Notes under the pieces: generated by a model
Seen by the model: the letters and a program-made list of their open reading frames with translations, nothing else
Databases searched by the model: none
Told to the model about the DNA's origin: nothing
Origin: Gilvimarinus agarilyticus
GTDB taxonomy: Bacteria > Pseudomonadota > Gammaproteobacteria > Pseudomonadales > Cellvibrionaceae
Direction: 5' to 3'
Assembly: GCF_000832015.1 (NCBI RefSeq)
Contig: NZ_JXCJ01000001.1
Coordinates: 3,210,364 to 3,246,408, forward strand
Length of the DNA: 36,045 nt
Program-made: the position numbers and the translations under genes
Shown: positions 15,643 through 24,695 of the stretch, piece by piece
Layout of the letters: every line of letters begins with the position of its first letter
Numbering within the stretch: position 1 is the stretch's first letter

Positions 15643-16860
15643 TTACTGATACTCGATATGCTTACCGCGCCACACCGAGTGCCACATAAAACCCTGTGCC
15701 AATAACCCACACGCTACCATGGCCAACACGACGGCCAAAAGTGTGTGCGGCAATAGGCCCGACAGTGCACTTAACACCCCCGCCCCGCCAAACTGACACG
15801 CACCGAGCAAAGCCGCAGCGGTGCCGCTGTTTTGCCCAAAGTGCTCCATATAGCACGCCTGAATATTGGGCGAGAGCGCACCGTGAGCGCCGATAGTAAC
15901 CATCATAGCCGGTAAAAACAGCCACACAGGCCACTGCAATACAGCTGCCAAGGTTAATGCCACCAAGCCAATACCTTGCAGCATGGTAGCCAACTGTAAA
16001 ATACGCAGTGAGCTAAAACAGCGAGCGAGCAGCGCCCGGTTAATTAAATTACAGCAAAACATCGCCACAATATTGGCGGCGAACATCAGCGCAAATGCAT
16101 CGGCCGACTGGTCAAAATGATCTTGATAAATAAACGAGCCGTGGGTGATAAACACCATCATCACGGAAAAGGCTCCCACCTGCCAGGCAATGTACGCCAG
16201 TGCCGTACGATTGTTAAACACCGCGATATAACGCCTGATAAAACTGCTTTGGGACTTCTCCGTCGAGCGTGGTAACCGTGGCTCGCTGAAGACTATTTTT
16301 ATCAATAGCGGAATCATCAGTACCGCGTAAATCGCCATAAACACAAAAATGCCAGACCAATGACCGACCTTTAACAACAAGCTACCGATGCTGGGGGCAA
16401 TGCCCGGTGCCACCACTAAAATCAGCCCCAAAAACGAGAACAGCTTAGCGGCCTCTTGCCCACTGATACGATCGCGCACCAACGCCGGCACCGATACCAG
16501 CACCCAGCCCGCACCGACGGCTTGCAATGCGCGACCAATTAAAAAGTGCGGCAAGGTATGCAACGTCGCCAACAGTGCGCTCGCCAAGGCGAATATCACC
16601 AGCCCCGCCATCAACACCTGCTTGCGGCCCCATTTATCCGACAAAGGACCACCGATTAGCTGGCCAACCGCCAGCGCAAACACATACACCGACACACTCA
16701 CCGCTACCGCTTGCGATGACACCCCCAAATCATCGGCAATGGCGGGAAAGGCCGGTAAGTAGGTATCCAGCGAGAAGGGCCCCAACATCATCGTCGCCGC
16801 CAAAGTAACCACCAGCGGCAGCGAGATCTTAGGAGCTTGGGAAAGAGGTGAATTAGGCAT
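15643..16860 (-). CDS. Bcr/CflA-family multidrug efflux MFS transporter
   Basis: This is an inner-membrane proton-driven exporter of the DHA1 (Bcr/CflA) group, likely for drugs. The 405 residues contain twelve hydrophobic segments, the TM1 pattern MMLGPFSLDTYLPAFPAIADDL typical of Bcr/CflA, and the loop 2-3 MFS motif GGPLSDKWGRKQVL. Motif C-like glycine/proline residues occur in LILVVAPGIAPSIGSLLL. In-frame start codons exist at 16860, 16872 and 16920. I chose 16860 because it gives the standard family length, but no ribosome site decides the matter. It is transcribed towards the urea operon and appears unrelated to it. Confidence 0.88.
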   Translation of the reverse strand: MPNSPLSQAPKISLPLVVTLAATMMLGPFSLDTYLPAFPAIADDLGVSSQAVAVSVSVYVFALAVGQLIGGPLSDKWGRKQVLMAGLVIFALASALLATLHTLPHFLIGRALQAVGAGWVLVSVPALVRDRISGQEAAKLFSFLGLILVVAPGIAPSIGSLLLKVGHWSGIFVFMAIYAVLMIPLLIKIVFSEPRLPRSTEKSQSSFIRRYIAVFNNRTALAYIAWQVGAFSVMMVFITHGSFIYQDHFDQSADAFALMFAANIVAMFCCNLINRALLARCFSSLRILQLATMLQGIGLVALTLAAVLQWPVWLFLPAMMVTIGAHGALSPNIQACYMEHFGQNSGTAAALLGACQFGGAGVLSALSGLLPHTLLAVVLAMVACGLLAQGFMWHSVWRGKHIEYQ

Positions 16861-17335
16861 AGAGGAAACCATCAAATCAGGCGAGGACAATAACGACAGT
16901 GTAGACCCGGCAACAGGCATCAGCCGCCTGTGGTGTGCAAACGGGCCCGTGTAACCTGCGGTTGAGCCAGAAAATCCGGCTTAGACCAAATATTCTTAAG
17001 GAGAACAGCCATTATGTCATACATAAATGACACAGTAATTTAGCCCCCAACGCCATTTCAACGCACAGTAACCCCGCATTACTGCGTCCCACTTTTTATT
17101 TTTTGATTCACCGTTGTCGATACCTGTGCCTAACTCAGTGCTCTGAACTTTTTCACGCCTCAAGCAGCGTCACACTTAAGTAACGGCGTTAAAAACTCAA
17201 ATTTCACACTTCAGCTACCGCACCGCTCATGTCCCACTTTGGCAGGCTCTCCTAGATGGGACGAACGTATCAGCTTCTCGCGTCATAATACTTTTATGCA
17301 ATGTATAACAGCTAACAATAACAACGAGACTCTCT
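16861..17335. other. Non-coding region upstream of the GH5 gene
   Basis: No gene of normal size is present. The 10-mer GTCCCACTTT occurs twice in direct orientation (17086-17095 and 17231-17240). The second copy begins an inverted repeat, GTCCCA (17231-17236) with TGGGAC (17257-17262). These could be regulator sites for the GH5-GH3 pair. A 9-codon frame at 17014-17043 follows an AAGGAG motif (16998-17003) but is too short to call. No convincing -35/-10 pair was found. Confidence 0.5.
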
Positions 17336-19909
17336 ATGTTTCACTCAATCATTAACCACCGATCTTGGCGCTCTCTGGCGCTCGCATTGATTGGCACCTC
17401 ACTCGCCGGTTGTGGCGGTGGTGACAGCTCGACCGTAACCAATTACTCAAGCAGCTCACTAAACAGTAGCTCCAGCAACTCGAGCTCTAGCAGCGAGCAA
17501 TCAAGCAGCTCATCGGTAGCCAGTGAACTCTCCCGGCTGCACGCTGCCGGTACGCAGTGGGTCCAAGCCGACGGCACACCGATTGTGCTAAAAGGCACCA
17601 ACCTCGGTAACTGGCTGTTACAAGAATTTTGGATGATGGGCCAGAGCACCGACGCCGTAAACGACCAGTGCACCTTAGAAGGCGTGTTTGACCAGCGCTT
17701 TGGCACCGCCGAGCGCGAACGGTTGATGGAGCTGTTTCGCGATAACTGGATCACCGAGCGCGACTGGGATCAGATGGCCGAGTTTGGCCTCAACGTCGTG
17801 CGTGTACCTTTTATGTGGAACCTGATTGAAGACGAGGCCAACCCCTATACGCTGCGCAGCGATGCCTGGGAGTACCTCGACCGGGCGATCAGTGAAGCCG
17901 AGTCGCGAGACATGTACGTCATTTTAGATTTACACGGCGCCGTGGGCGCGCAGGGCTGGGAGCACCACTCTGGCTGCGCCGAGCAAAACTGGTACTGGGA
18001 TGGCGGCAACGGCCAAGATGCGGCTTACTATCAGGATCGCACGGCCTGGCTTTGGCAACAAATTGCCGAGCGTTATAAAACCAGCGATACCGTTGCCGGT
18101 TACGGCCTGTTAAATGAGCCGTGGGGCACCACGCCAGAGACGCTTGCCGATAATATCGAGTCGCTTTACCACAAAGTGCGTGAAGTCGACCAAGAGCACA
18201 TCATTATTTTACCCGGTCACAGCCAGGGCATTGATGCCTACGGCAACCCTGCCGACCGCGGTATGGAAAACGTCGCCTTTGAGATGCACTTTTACCCCGG
18301 TATTTTTGGCTGGGGTGAAATCGGCTACCAAGTACACCGCGATTGGCTAACCTGCGGCATTAACGGCACTGGCGGTGTGTGTGAGTGGCAGGCGCGCTTA
18401 AGCGCACTGAACACGCCCTTTTTAATCGGCGAGTTTCAGCCCTGGACCGGTTTAGGCGGCGAGCTGGGCGGCAAAATCGCCCGCGCCACTTACGACACTT
18501 ACGCGCAACACGGGTGGGCCGCCACCAGCTGGGCCTACAAAGTGCTCAGCAACACCGGTGGTCAGGGCAACGGCACCTGGGGCATGGTGACAAACCAAGC
18601 CAGCCTGGGGCTACTGGCCAAAGCCGACACCTGGGCCTGCTCAAGTTGGGACAGTACGTTTAGCAGCGCTTGCGGCGCCTCGACGCCAACCTTTACCGCA
18701 CCCGGCGAGGGCGCTCAGGATTACTATCTAGTGATTAAAGCAGGCGCCTGCTGCGAGGCCGGCAGCCTGGATGTCAGCCTCGACAGTATTAGCCTGCAAG
18801 ACAGTGCAACCGATGCCGAGCTATTAAGCAACGGCGAGTTTAATGACAACAGCGGTTGGACAGCCTGGACGGCCGGGGACCCGGTGAATCTCGAGTTTAA
18901 TCAAACCGAGCACATCCCCAGCGGTGGTAATGGCGCCTCGCTGCGCTTAACCAGCGCCAGCGTAAGCAATGGCGGGCTTTACCAAAAAGTGAGCTTGACC
19001 GGCGGCCAGCAATATCAGTTTAGCGGCGTCTTTAAAGACAACGGCAGCACCGATGCCTGGGCCGAAATGTATTTGGTGCCCACTCAGCCTGTCGATGGCG
19101 AGGACATAACGGGCAACGCCCTGCCGCAACTCGATTTTAACACTGCCTCAATGGCCGAGATCGAAGCGCTATTTAACGAGTTTGGCTCGCTTGACTACGA
19201 TGTTCATACCGAACTCAAGCACTGGCTGACCACCGAGCAAGCGCCTGAACTATTTACCCTAAAAAACCCACCCAGCAATGTCACACTGGTGGAAACCGGC
19301 GGCGGTAACCAGCTGAGCTGGAGCGCCAGTGTTGAGCCCGGCGTTGAAGGTTACCGCATTTACCGCAGTACCGTTGTCGGTAGCGCCGGAGAGCTTATCG
19401 CCCAAGTCGACAACTTACAGTACCTGGATAGTACCGCACCCGAGCAAACCACCTACTACCAAATCAGTAGCTACGCAGGCGACGCCGAGAGCTACCCATC
19501 GACGAGTGTTGCCACCACTACCGTAGCCAGCGCTTTGCCCGGTACGGTTCAAGCCGAACACTTCAGCGCCATGAGTGGCGTGCAACTCGAAACCACCAGC
19601 GATGCCGGCGGCGGCCACAACATTGGTTACATCGATACCGGCGACTGGCTCGACTACCTTGTGACGATTGAAGCCGCAGGCACCTACACCATCGAGTACC
19701 GGCTAGCGAGCGCTGGCGGCTCCGATGGCTTTAACCTTCTGCTTGGCGATAACACACTCGATACCGTCGCGGTGCCCGACACCGGCGATTGGCAAGCGTG
19801 GCAAAGCGTCAACCACAGCATCACGCTGCCCGCCGGCGAGCACAGCCTGCGGGTTAAAGCATTAGCCGGCAGCTGGAATTTTAACTGGCTGCGCGTTAGC
19901 GCGCCTTAA
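17336..19909 (+). CDS. GH5 glucanase lipoprotein with carbohydrate-binding modules
   Basis: This 857-residue secreted enzyme probably cuts beta-glucan. Order of parts: signal peptide and lipobox LAGC (Cys26), a polyserine linker (about 38-61), a GH5 domain (about 65-445), a CBM4/9-like beta sandwich (about 455-590), a fibronectin type III-like domain (about 644-730) and a C-terminal CBM6 (about 734-857, VQAEHFSAM through [11 protein letters not shown]). The GH5 acid/base is Glu261 (GLLNEPWG) and the nucleophile Glu366 (LIGEFQPW). The entry motif [14 protein letters not shown] resembles fungal exo-beta-1,3-glucanases, so beta-1,3-glucan is a plausible substrate; beta-1,4 cannot be excluded. 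Polyserine linkers are typical of Saccharophagus-like degraders. The GH3 gene follows after 44 bases. Confidence 0.9.
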   Translation: MFHSIINHRSWRSLALALIGTSLAGCGGGDSSTVTNYSSSSLNSSSSNSSSSSEQSSSSSVASELSRLHAAGTQWVQADGTPIVLKGTNLGNWLLQEFWMMGQSTDAVNDQCTLEGVFDQRFGTAERERLMELFRDNWITERDWDQMAEFGLNVVRVPFMWNLIEDEANPYTLRSDAWEYLDRAISEAESRDMYVILDLHGAVGAQGWEHHSGCAEQNWYWDGGNGQDAAYYQDRTAWLWQQIAERYKTSDTVAGYGLLNEPWGTTPETLADNIESLYHKVREVDQEHIIILPGHSQGIDAYGNPADRGMENVAFEMHFYPGIFGWGEIGYQVHRDWLTCGINGTGGVCEWQARLSALNTPFLIGEFQPWTGLGGELGGKIARATYDTYAQHGWAATSWAYKVLSNTGGQGNGTWGMVTNQASLGLLAKADTWACSSWDSTFSSACGASTPTFTAPGEGAQDYYLVIKAGACCEAGSLDVSLDSISLQDSATDAELLSNGEFNDNSGWTAWTAGDPVNLEFNQTEHIPSGGNGASLRLTSASVSNGGLYQKVSLTGGQQYQFSGVFKDNGSTDAWAEMYLVPTQPVDGEDITGNALPQLDFNTASMAEIEALFNEFGSLDYDVHTELKHWLTTEQAPELFTLKNPPSNVTLVETGGGNQLSWSASVEPGVEGYRIYRSTVVGSAGELIAQVDNLQYLDSTAPEQTTYYQISSYAGDAESYPSTSVATTTVASALPGTVQAEHFSAMSGVQLETTSDAGGGHNIGYIDTGDWLDYLVTIEAAGTYTIEYRLASAGGSDGFNLLLGDNTLDTVAVPDTGDWQAWQSVNHSITLPAGEHSLRVKALAGSWNFNWLRVSAP

Positions 19910-19953
19910 TAACACAGTGCTTAGGCACATTTTTTAGAAGTATGGAGTCCACC

Positions 19954-22218
19954 ATGAAAAAACTCTTAACCTATTGCCTGCCGGCGCTTGTGGCGGCCAT
20001 GCCACTGGCACAGGCCGCCACCGATGCCGAGATCGAGCAGCGCATCGATGCCCTGCTGGGCAAAATGACGCAAAAAGAAAAAATCGGCCAGCTCGCGCTG
20101 CGCGACTTTGGTATGTACAGTGGTGAATCACTCGCCGATATCAAACAGCAAATTCGCGATGGTGAAGTGGGCGGTTTTTTAAACGTTAACTTCTCCTCCG
20201 CCGAAGGCAACGCCTTTGCCGACTTGCAAAAATTAGCCGTAGAAGAAAGCCGCAATGGTATCCCGCTTATTTTTGGACAGGACGTTATTCACGGCTACGA
20301 GACCATCTTCCCGATCCCACTGGGTCAGGCCGCCAGCTGGAACCCCGAACTGATTGAGCAAGGCGCGCGCGTCGCCGCCGAAGAAGCCACCGCCGACGGT
20401 ATCCGCTGGACGTTTGCGCCGATGATTGATATCTCGCACGACCCGCGCTGGGGCCGTATCGCCGAAACTCTGGGTGAAGATCCGTACCTGACCTCGACCT
20501 TGGGCGTTGCCATGACCCGCGGTTTTCAAACCGACGACCCCACCCGCACCGACGCCATGGCCGCCTCGGCCAAGCACTTTGTCGGCTACGGCGCGGCAGA
20601 AGGCGGCCGCGATTACAACGCCGCCTACATTCCCGAAGCGACCTTGCGGGACGTGTACCTGCCACCGTTTAAAGCCAACGTCGATGCCGGCCTAATGACG
20701 GTTATGAGCTCCTACAACACGCTCAACGACATACCCGCTACCGCCAACGACTTTGCCCTAAAAACCATCTTGCGCGATGAATGGGGCTTTGATGGTTTTG
20801 TGGTGAGCGACTGGAACGCGGTGATGGAAATGATTCCCCACGGCTACGCGCGCGATGCAAAACACGCCGCCGAGCTTACCGCGAATGGCGGTGTCGACTT
20901 TGAGATGCACACTGACACCTTCCGTAAACACCTGCCCGAACTGATTAAAGAGGGCAAGTTTACCGAAGAAAAACTCAATACCGCTGTGCGTCATATGTTG
21001 CGCATCAAAATGCGTTTAGGTTTGTGGGATAACCCCTACCCCCGGGGCAACCGCGACAAGATTATTCTAAGCGATGACCACTTAGCGGCCGCTCGCGAAG
21101 CCGCGCGTCAGAGTTTTGTATTGCTTAAAAACGACAACAACCTTTTACCGCTCACCAAAAAAACCAAAATCGCCTTAATCGGCCCCTTGGCCAATGTTCC
21201 CCACGAGCAATTAGGCACCTGGATTTACAACGGCAACAAAAAAGATTCGCACCCCTTAGTGCCTGCACTCAAAGACTACTTAGGGGGCGACAGCCAATTT
21301 ACCTTTGTAAAAGGTTTAGACTACAGCCGCGACACAAGTACCAAAGGCTTTAAAGACGCGATTAAGGCCGCTAAAAAGGCCGACGTGATTGTGTACGTAG
21401 GCGGTGAAGAATCAATTTTATCCGGTGAAGGCCACAGCCGTGGCGACATTGCTCTGCCCGGTGCGCAACAAGCGCTGGTTACTGCTTTAAGTGAAACCGG
21501 CAAGCCGTTAGTGACGGTTATTATGGCGGGCCGGCCCATTGAGCTTGGCGCTATTCGCGAACAATCGGATGCCATTATGATGGCGTGGCACCCAGGCACC
21601 ATGGCCGGCCCGGCGCTGGTTGATGTGCTGTACGGCGATTACTCGCCGGTGGGTCGCCTGCCCATCACCTGGCCCAAAGGCGAAGGGCAAATACCGGTGT
21701 ACTACAACCACATGGCCACCGGCCGCCCGGCCACCGATGATAATTACACCCGCATTGCGGATATCGAAATTGGTGTATTTCAGCACGTGCCTGGCAATTC
21801 GTCTAACCACTTAGATTATGGCCACACACCTGAGTATCCGTTTGGTTACGGCTTAACCTACACCAATTTTGACTACTCAGATTTAAACGTCGAAACCGCA
21901 AAAGTGAGCATGGGCGGCACGGTAAAAGCCAGTGCTGTGATTAAAAATACCGGTAAAGTCGCCGCCACCGAAGTGGTTCAGCTTTATGTACAGGATGTGG
22001 TCGGCAGTCGCACCCGCCCGGTGCGTGAGCTTAAAGGCTTTAAACGGGTAACCCTGGCGCCCGGCGAATCAAAAACCGTTGCCTTCACCTTGCCCACCAG
22101 CCAACTCGCTTTCCACAACCGCGATATGCAGTTAGTGACCGAGCCGGGTAAGTTTAACCTTTGGATTGCAAAAGACTCAGCCTCAGGCCTACAGGGAGAA
22201 TTCGCAATCACCGAGTAA
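19954..22218 (+). CDS. bglX: GH3 beta-glucosidase, periplasmic (BglX-like)
   Basis: This enzyme releases glucose from the non-reducing end of beta-linked gluco-oligosaccharides. From the ATG at 19954 it has 754 residues with a signal peptide (MKKLLTYCLPALVAAMPLAQA). The GH3 N-terminal barrel contains KHFVGYGAAEGGRDYN and the nucleophile Asp286 in GFVVSDWNAV. The alpha/beta C-terminal domain contains GEGHSRGDIALPGAQQAL, and a C-terminal fibronectin III-like domain begins near YSDLNVET, all in BglX order. GGAG (19944-19947) supports this start over the ATG at 19942. It is probably co-transcribed with GH5 and processes its products in the periplasm. A strong terminator follows. Confidence 0.94.
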   Translation: MKKLLTYCLPALVAAMPLAQAATDAEIEQRIDALLGKMTQKEKIGQLALRDFGMYSGESLADIKQQIRDGEVGGFLNVNFSSAEGNAFADLQKLAVEESRNGIPLIFGQDVIHGYETIFPIPLGQAASWNPELIEQGARVAAEEATADGIRWTFAPMIDISHDPRWGRIAETLGEDPYLTSTLGVAMTRGFQTDDPTRTDAMAASAKHFVGYGAAEGGRDYNAAYIPEATLRDVYLPPFKANVDAGLMTVMSSYNTLNDIPATANDFALKTILRDEWGFDGFVVSDWNAVMEMIPHGYARDAKHAAELTANGGVDFEMHTDTFRKHLPELIKEGKFTEEKLNTAVRHMLRIKMRLGLWDNPYPRGNRDKIILSDDHLAAAREAARQSFVLLKNDNNLLPLTKKTKIALIGPLANVPHEQLGTWIYNGNKKDSHPLVPALKDYLGGDSQFTFVKGLDYSRDTSTKGFKDAIKAAKKADVIVYVGGEESILSGEGHSRGDIALPGAQQALVTALSETGKPLVTVIMAGRPIELGAIREQSDAIMMAWHPGTMAGPALVDVLYGDYSPVGRLPITWPKGEGQIPVYYNHMATGRPATDDNYTRIADIEIGVFQHVPGNSSNHLDYGHTPEYPFGYGLTYTNFDYSDLNVETAKVSMGGTVKASAVIKNTGKVAATEVVQLYVQDVVGSRTRPVRELKGFKRVTLAPGESKTVAFTLPTSQLAFHNRDMQLVTEPGKFNLWIAKDSASGLQGEFAITE

Positions 22219-22243
22219 ACCCTGCTCAGATACTCATTAAAAA

Positions 22244-22277
22244 ACCGGGAGCCGAACAATCAGCTCCCGGTTTTTTT
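22244..22277. terminator. Strong bidirectional terminator
   Basis: ACCGGGAGC (22244-22252) pairs with GCTCCCGGT (22263-22271), followed by a run of seven T. Six A on the left give a U-run for the opposite strand too. It serves both the GH3 gene and the converging GH18-like gene. Confidence 0.92.
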
Positions 22278-22299
22278 ATAACCCAACAGACAGTCCGCC

Positions 22300-23304
22300 T
22301 TACGCCGTATAAACGGCCGTATCCGATGTGGCCGGCTGGTGTTTTGCCAGCCCCTCACGTATCGCCCCGGTGTAGTCCGACATGTGCGGCACAACGCCAG
22401 AACAAGGCTGAGCATTGCTGAGTACCGAGTCGTACTTCCACAAAAAGCCCCCCGCCAATGAGTACTGGCTGACGCTCGCCAGCGATTCACAGACACCCCC
22501 TAAACCAAAGGGGCACTCTTGCGGGTTAGAATCGTTTGCCCCGCGTACCGCGAGCCCGGCAACAAGGTAAGCGGCGCCGCGCCCCTTGCCCACCACTTGC
22601 GACAAAGCATCCACCCAGCGCTCTAGCTCATCCGGATCGAGATTTTCCGCCCCTCCGGAGTAACACTGCAAATTCCACCAGCTCACTTTGTAGCCCTTAT
22701 CCCACAAGGTTTGCATATAACCTTGCCACTGAACGGGATTACTGTAGGGGCAAAAGGTCACCTCAAAACCCAGCTCAAAAAGCATCTGAGAAAATTCGGT
22801 AATCGTGTTGGCCTTTACTGGCTCTTCGTTATCTAAATCAATCCCGTCAATCAGGCATTGTCCGTCAATGGTAAAGGCATCACGCAGTGTTTGAAAATTG
22901 CGCCGCAATACATCCTGCATGCCGTGCTCTAACATATACTCGATCGTCTGAAAGTCGCAGACCCGCCAGCCGCCTATCGAGATAAAAATCTTACTGACAT
23001 GACTGCCGTTTTGTTTCATCTGCAGCAAGTCGTGGGGCCAGTCGGCCACCTCTGGATCGTTATTGGGGTTAAAGGTCTCGTCATCGACAATGCGAATATC
23101 ACCGTCGTTAAACACCAGCTCACCCCAGGATTGCCCGGCTATCGCCTGACAACCCGAGGGATTTACATCCCCGGCGCGGCCCAAATGCATAGACCACAAG
23201 ATAATTGTTGTTAAACCACTTTGCTGCACGTCCTGAATGTGCGTTTTACACTTCCCTGGCCCAAAATCACCACTGCAATAGGCAGCTATATTCACAGCGC
23301 GCAT
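22300..23304 (-). CDS. GH18-like (chitinase-fold) protein without signal peptide
   Basis: The 334 residues carry both GH18 signatures: the strand-3 motif KIFISIGGW near 105-113 and the catalytic motif LIDGIDLDNE, placing the proton donor at Glu160. GH18 enzymes cut chitin or related N-acetylglucosamine glycans by substrate-assisted catalysis, but some members are inactive lectins. The barrel starts almost immediately (MRAVNIAAYCSG). A GGAG site with 7-base spacing supports this ATG, so there is no export signal, which is unusual beside secreted glucanases. Many Cys residues (10, 19, 52, 116, 150 and others) would be more at home outside the cell. Substrate is unknown. Confidence 0.78.
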   Translation of the reverse strand: MRAVNIAAYCSGDFGPGKCKTHIQDVQQSGLTTIILWSMHLGRAGDVNPSGCQAIAGQSWGELVFNDGDIRIVDDETFNPNNDPEVADWPHDLLQMKQNGSHVSKIFISIGGWRVCDFQTIEYMLEHGMQDVLRRNFQTLRDAFTIDGQCLIDGIDLDNEEPVKANTITEFSQMLFELGFEVTFCPYSNPVQWQGYMQTLWDKGYKVSWWNLQCYSGGAENLDPDELERWVDALSQVVGKGRGAAYLVAGLAVRGANDSNPQECPFGLGGVCESLASVSQYSLAGGFLWKYDSVLSNAQPCSGVVPHMSDYTGAIREGLAKHQPATSDTAVYTA

Positions 23305-23437
23305 TGTTGTTCTCCGGCAGGAAACAAAATAACAACGCTATGGCAGTGAGCGCACAGGTGCAATTACACGCCATTACAGATGAGAAAAGCCGCCGTCGGT
23401 GGCTAATACGCCACCGAGACAAACAGTGCGCTTCAAC

Positions 23438-24451
23438 TTAGCCTGGCTTACCGGTGGATTCACGCTCCAAAATGCGGCAGCTCATAATCGCCGCCGGCAT
23501 CTGTACCGATTTGCCTTTAAGCTGTTTTAACAGTAGCTCCACGGCTTTGGCGGCCATCTCGGCAATAGGCTGGCGCACAGTGGTGAGCGAGGGGTAGATC
23601 TGATGTGCCACAGGGGTGTCGTCAAAGCCCGCCACTGATAGCTCGGCTGGCATAGCGATACCGCGATGGTGCGCCTCGATAATTACCCCGGCCGCCATGT
23701 CATCGTTACTGGCAAAAATGGCACTGGGGCGCTCGGCTAATGACAACAGCTGCTCGGCGCACTCCCGGCCCGAATCAAACGAGTTGTAGCCCTGCACCAC
23801 CAGGGTTTTATCCAGCGCTAAATCGTTCTCTTTAAAGGCGGCTACGTAGCCCGCATAGCGCTGAGTCACGGCGCGGTGGTCCGGGTGGCCGATAATAAAA
23901 CCGATACGCTGATGGCCCAGCTCGATCAGCCGGCAGGTCATATCGTAGGCGGCCTCCTGATCGTTGGTTTGCACATAGGGGCAGGCGTCTGTGTGCTCAG
24001 TGGGCGATAAACGCACAAAAGGCACAGCGGCGTCGACCAACGCCTGCACTAGCGTGGTCATATCCGACAGCGGCGGCGTCAAAATTAAGCCATCGACACG
24101 CCCCTGGCGCACTAGCGCCAGCACCTCGGCCAAAATGTCGTCGGCATCGCGCTTACAGGGGTGAATCAGCAAGTCATAACCCGCCCGGCGGCAGGTCTCG
24201 AGCGCGCCATCTTGCACGTCTATCACGTAGCTGGCACTGGGGTTGTCGTAGAGTAAGCCCAATACATAAGAGCGATTGGCCGCCAGCGACCGAGCCGACT
24301 GGCTGGGACGGTAATTGAGCTCATCAATCGCCGCCTGCACCTTATCGCGGGTACTGGCACGCACATTGGGCTCTTTGTTTACCACTCGCGAGACGGTCTT
24401 CATCGAGACGCCAGCAAGTGCGGCGACATCGTCAATGGTTGCCTTAGCCAA
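23438..24451 (-). CDS. LacI-family transcriptional repressor of the glucan/glucose cluster
   Basis: This is a DNA-binding repressor controlled by a sugar ligand. The 337 residues contain the LacI helix-turn-helix and hinge (TIDDVAALAGVSMKTVSRVVN, then YRPSQSARSLA) and a periplasmic-binding-protein-like effector domain (IGFIIGHPDHRAVTQRYAGY, ASNDDMAAGVI, LSVAGFDDTPVAHQIYPSLTTV). It is divergent from the sugar transporter gene, and a perfect 16-bp palindrome of LacI type lies between them, so control of the transporter and of itself is likely. The ligand is probably glucose or a beta-gluco-oligosaccharide, inferred from neighbours only. Confidence 0.92.
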   Translation of the reverse strand: MAKATIDDVAALAGVSMKTVSRVVNKEPNVRASTRDKVQAAIDELNYRPSQSARSLAANRSYVLGLLYDNPSASYVIDVQDGALETCRRAGYDLLIHPCKRDADDILAEVLALVRQGRVDGLILTPPLSDMTTLVQALVDAAVPFVRLSPTEHTDACPYVQTNDQEAAYDMTCRLIELGHQRIGFIIGHPDHRAVTQRYAGYVAAFKENDLALDKTLVVQGYNSFDSGRECAEQLLSLAERPSAIFASNDDMAAGVIIEAHHRGIAMPAELSVAGFDDTPVAHQIYPSLTTVRQPIAEMAAKAVELLLKQLKGKSVQMPAAIMSCRILERESTGKPG

Positions 24452-24513
24452 GAGTTACTCCCCCCATAAAAAGTGCATTCTACCCTATTGCCCGCATTCT
24501 TGGCTGAAACCGG

Positions 24514-24529
24514 CTGACAGCGCTGTCAG
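24514..24529. promoter_or_regulatory. LacI-type operator overlapping the transporter promoter
   Basis: CTGACAGCGCTGTCAG is a perfect 16-bp palindrome with the central CG step usual for LacI-family sites. Its left half doubles as a -35 box (CTGACA, 24514-24519). A -10 box TATAGT (24536-24541) follows after 16 bases, on the strand reading into the MFS transporter. Repressor binding would block RNA polymerase directly. Confidence 0.82.
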
Positions 24530-24535
24530 TTTGTT

Positions 24536-24541
24536 TTATAG
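24536..24541 (+). promoter_or_regulatory. -10 box of the sugar transporter promoter
   Basis: TATAGT, 16 bases after CTGACA (24514-24519), is a good sigma-70 promoter. It predicts a leader of about 145 bases before the transporter ATG; that leader contains two further palindromes, at 24564-24575 and 24653-24664. Confidence 0.65.
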
Positions 24542-24563
24542 TAACGCCGCCTGATAACGGTAA

Positions 24564-24575
24564 CGGCCTAGGCCG
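24564..24575. repeat. 12-bp palindrome in the transporter leader
   Basis: CGGCCTAGGCCG is a perfect palindrome about 25 bases after the predicted -10 box. It may be a regulator site or a small hairpin; no family is assigned. Confidence 0.35.
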
Positions 24576-24652
24576 CACACCTAACAACCACAAACATAAT
24601 CAAGGCACACCTGACGCAAACCGCTAGGGCCTGCTCCCCCTAACAACAGCAA

Positions 24653-24664
24653 TTGCGTACGCAA
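24653..24664. repeat. 12-bp palindrome before the transporter ribosome site
   Basis: TTGCGTACGCAA is a perfect palindrome about 20 bases before the GAGG ribosome site. It could bind a second regulator; this is not assigned. Confidence 0.35.
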
Positions 24665-24695
24665 ACTTAATAACAAATTTTCTTGAGGTGTATTT

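Noticed and set aside
17014-17043. A 9-codon leader peptide with AAGGAG site
   Set aside because: The ribosome site is good, but the frame is too short, lies 290 bp from GH5 and shows no attenuator structure.
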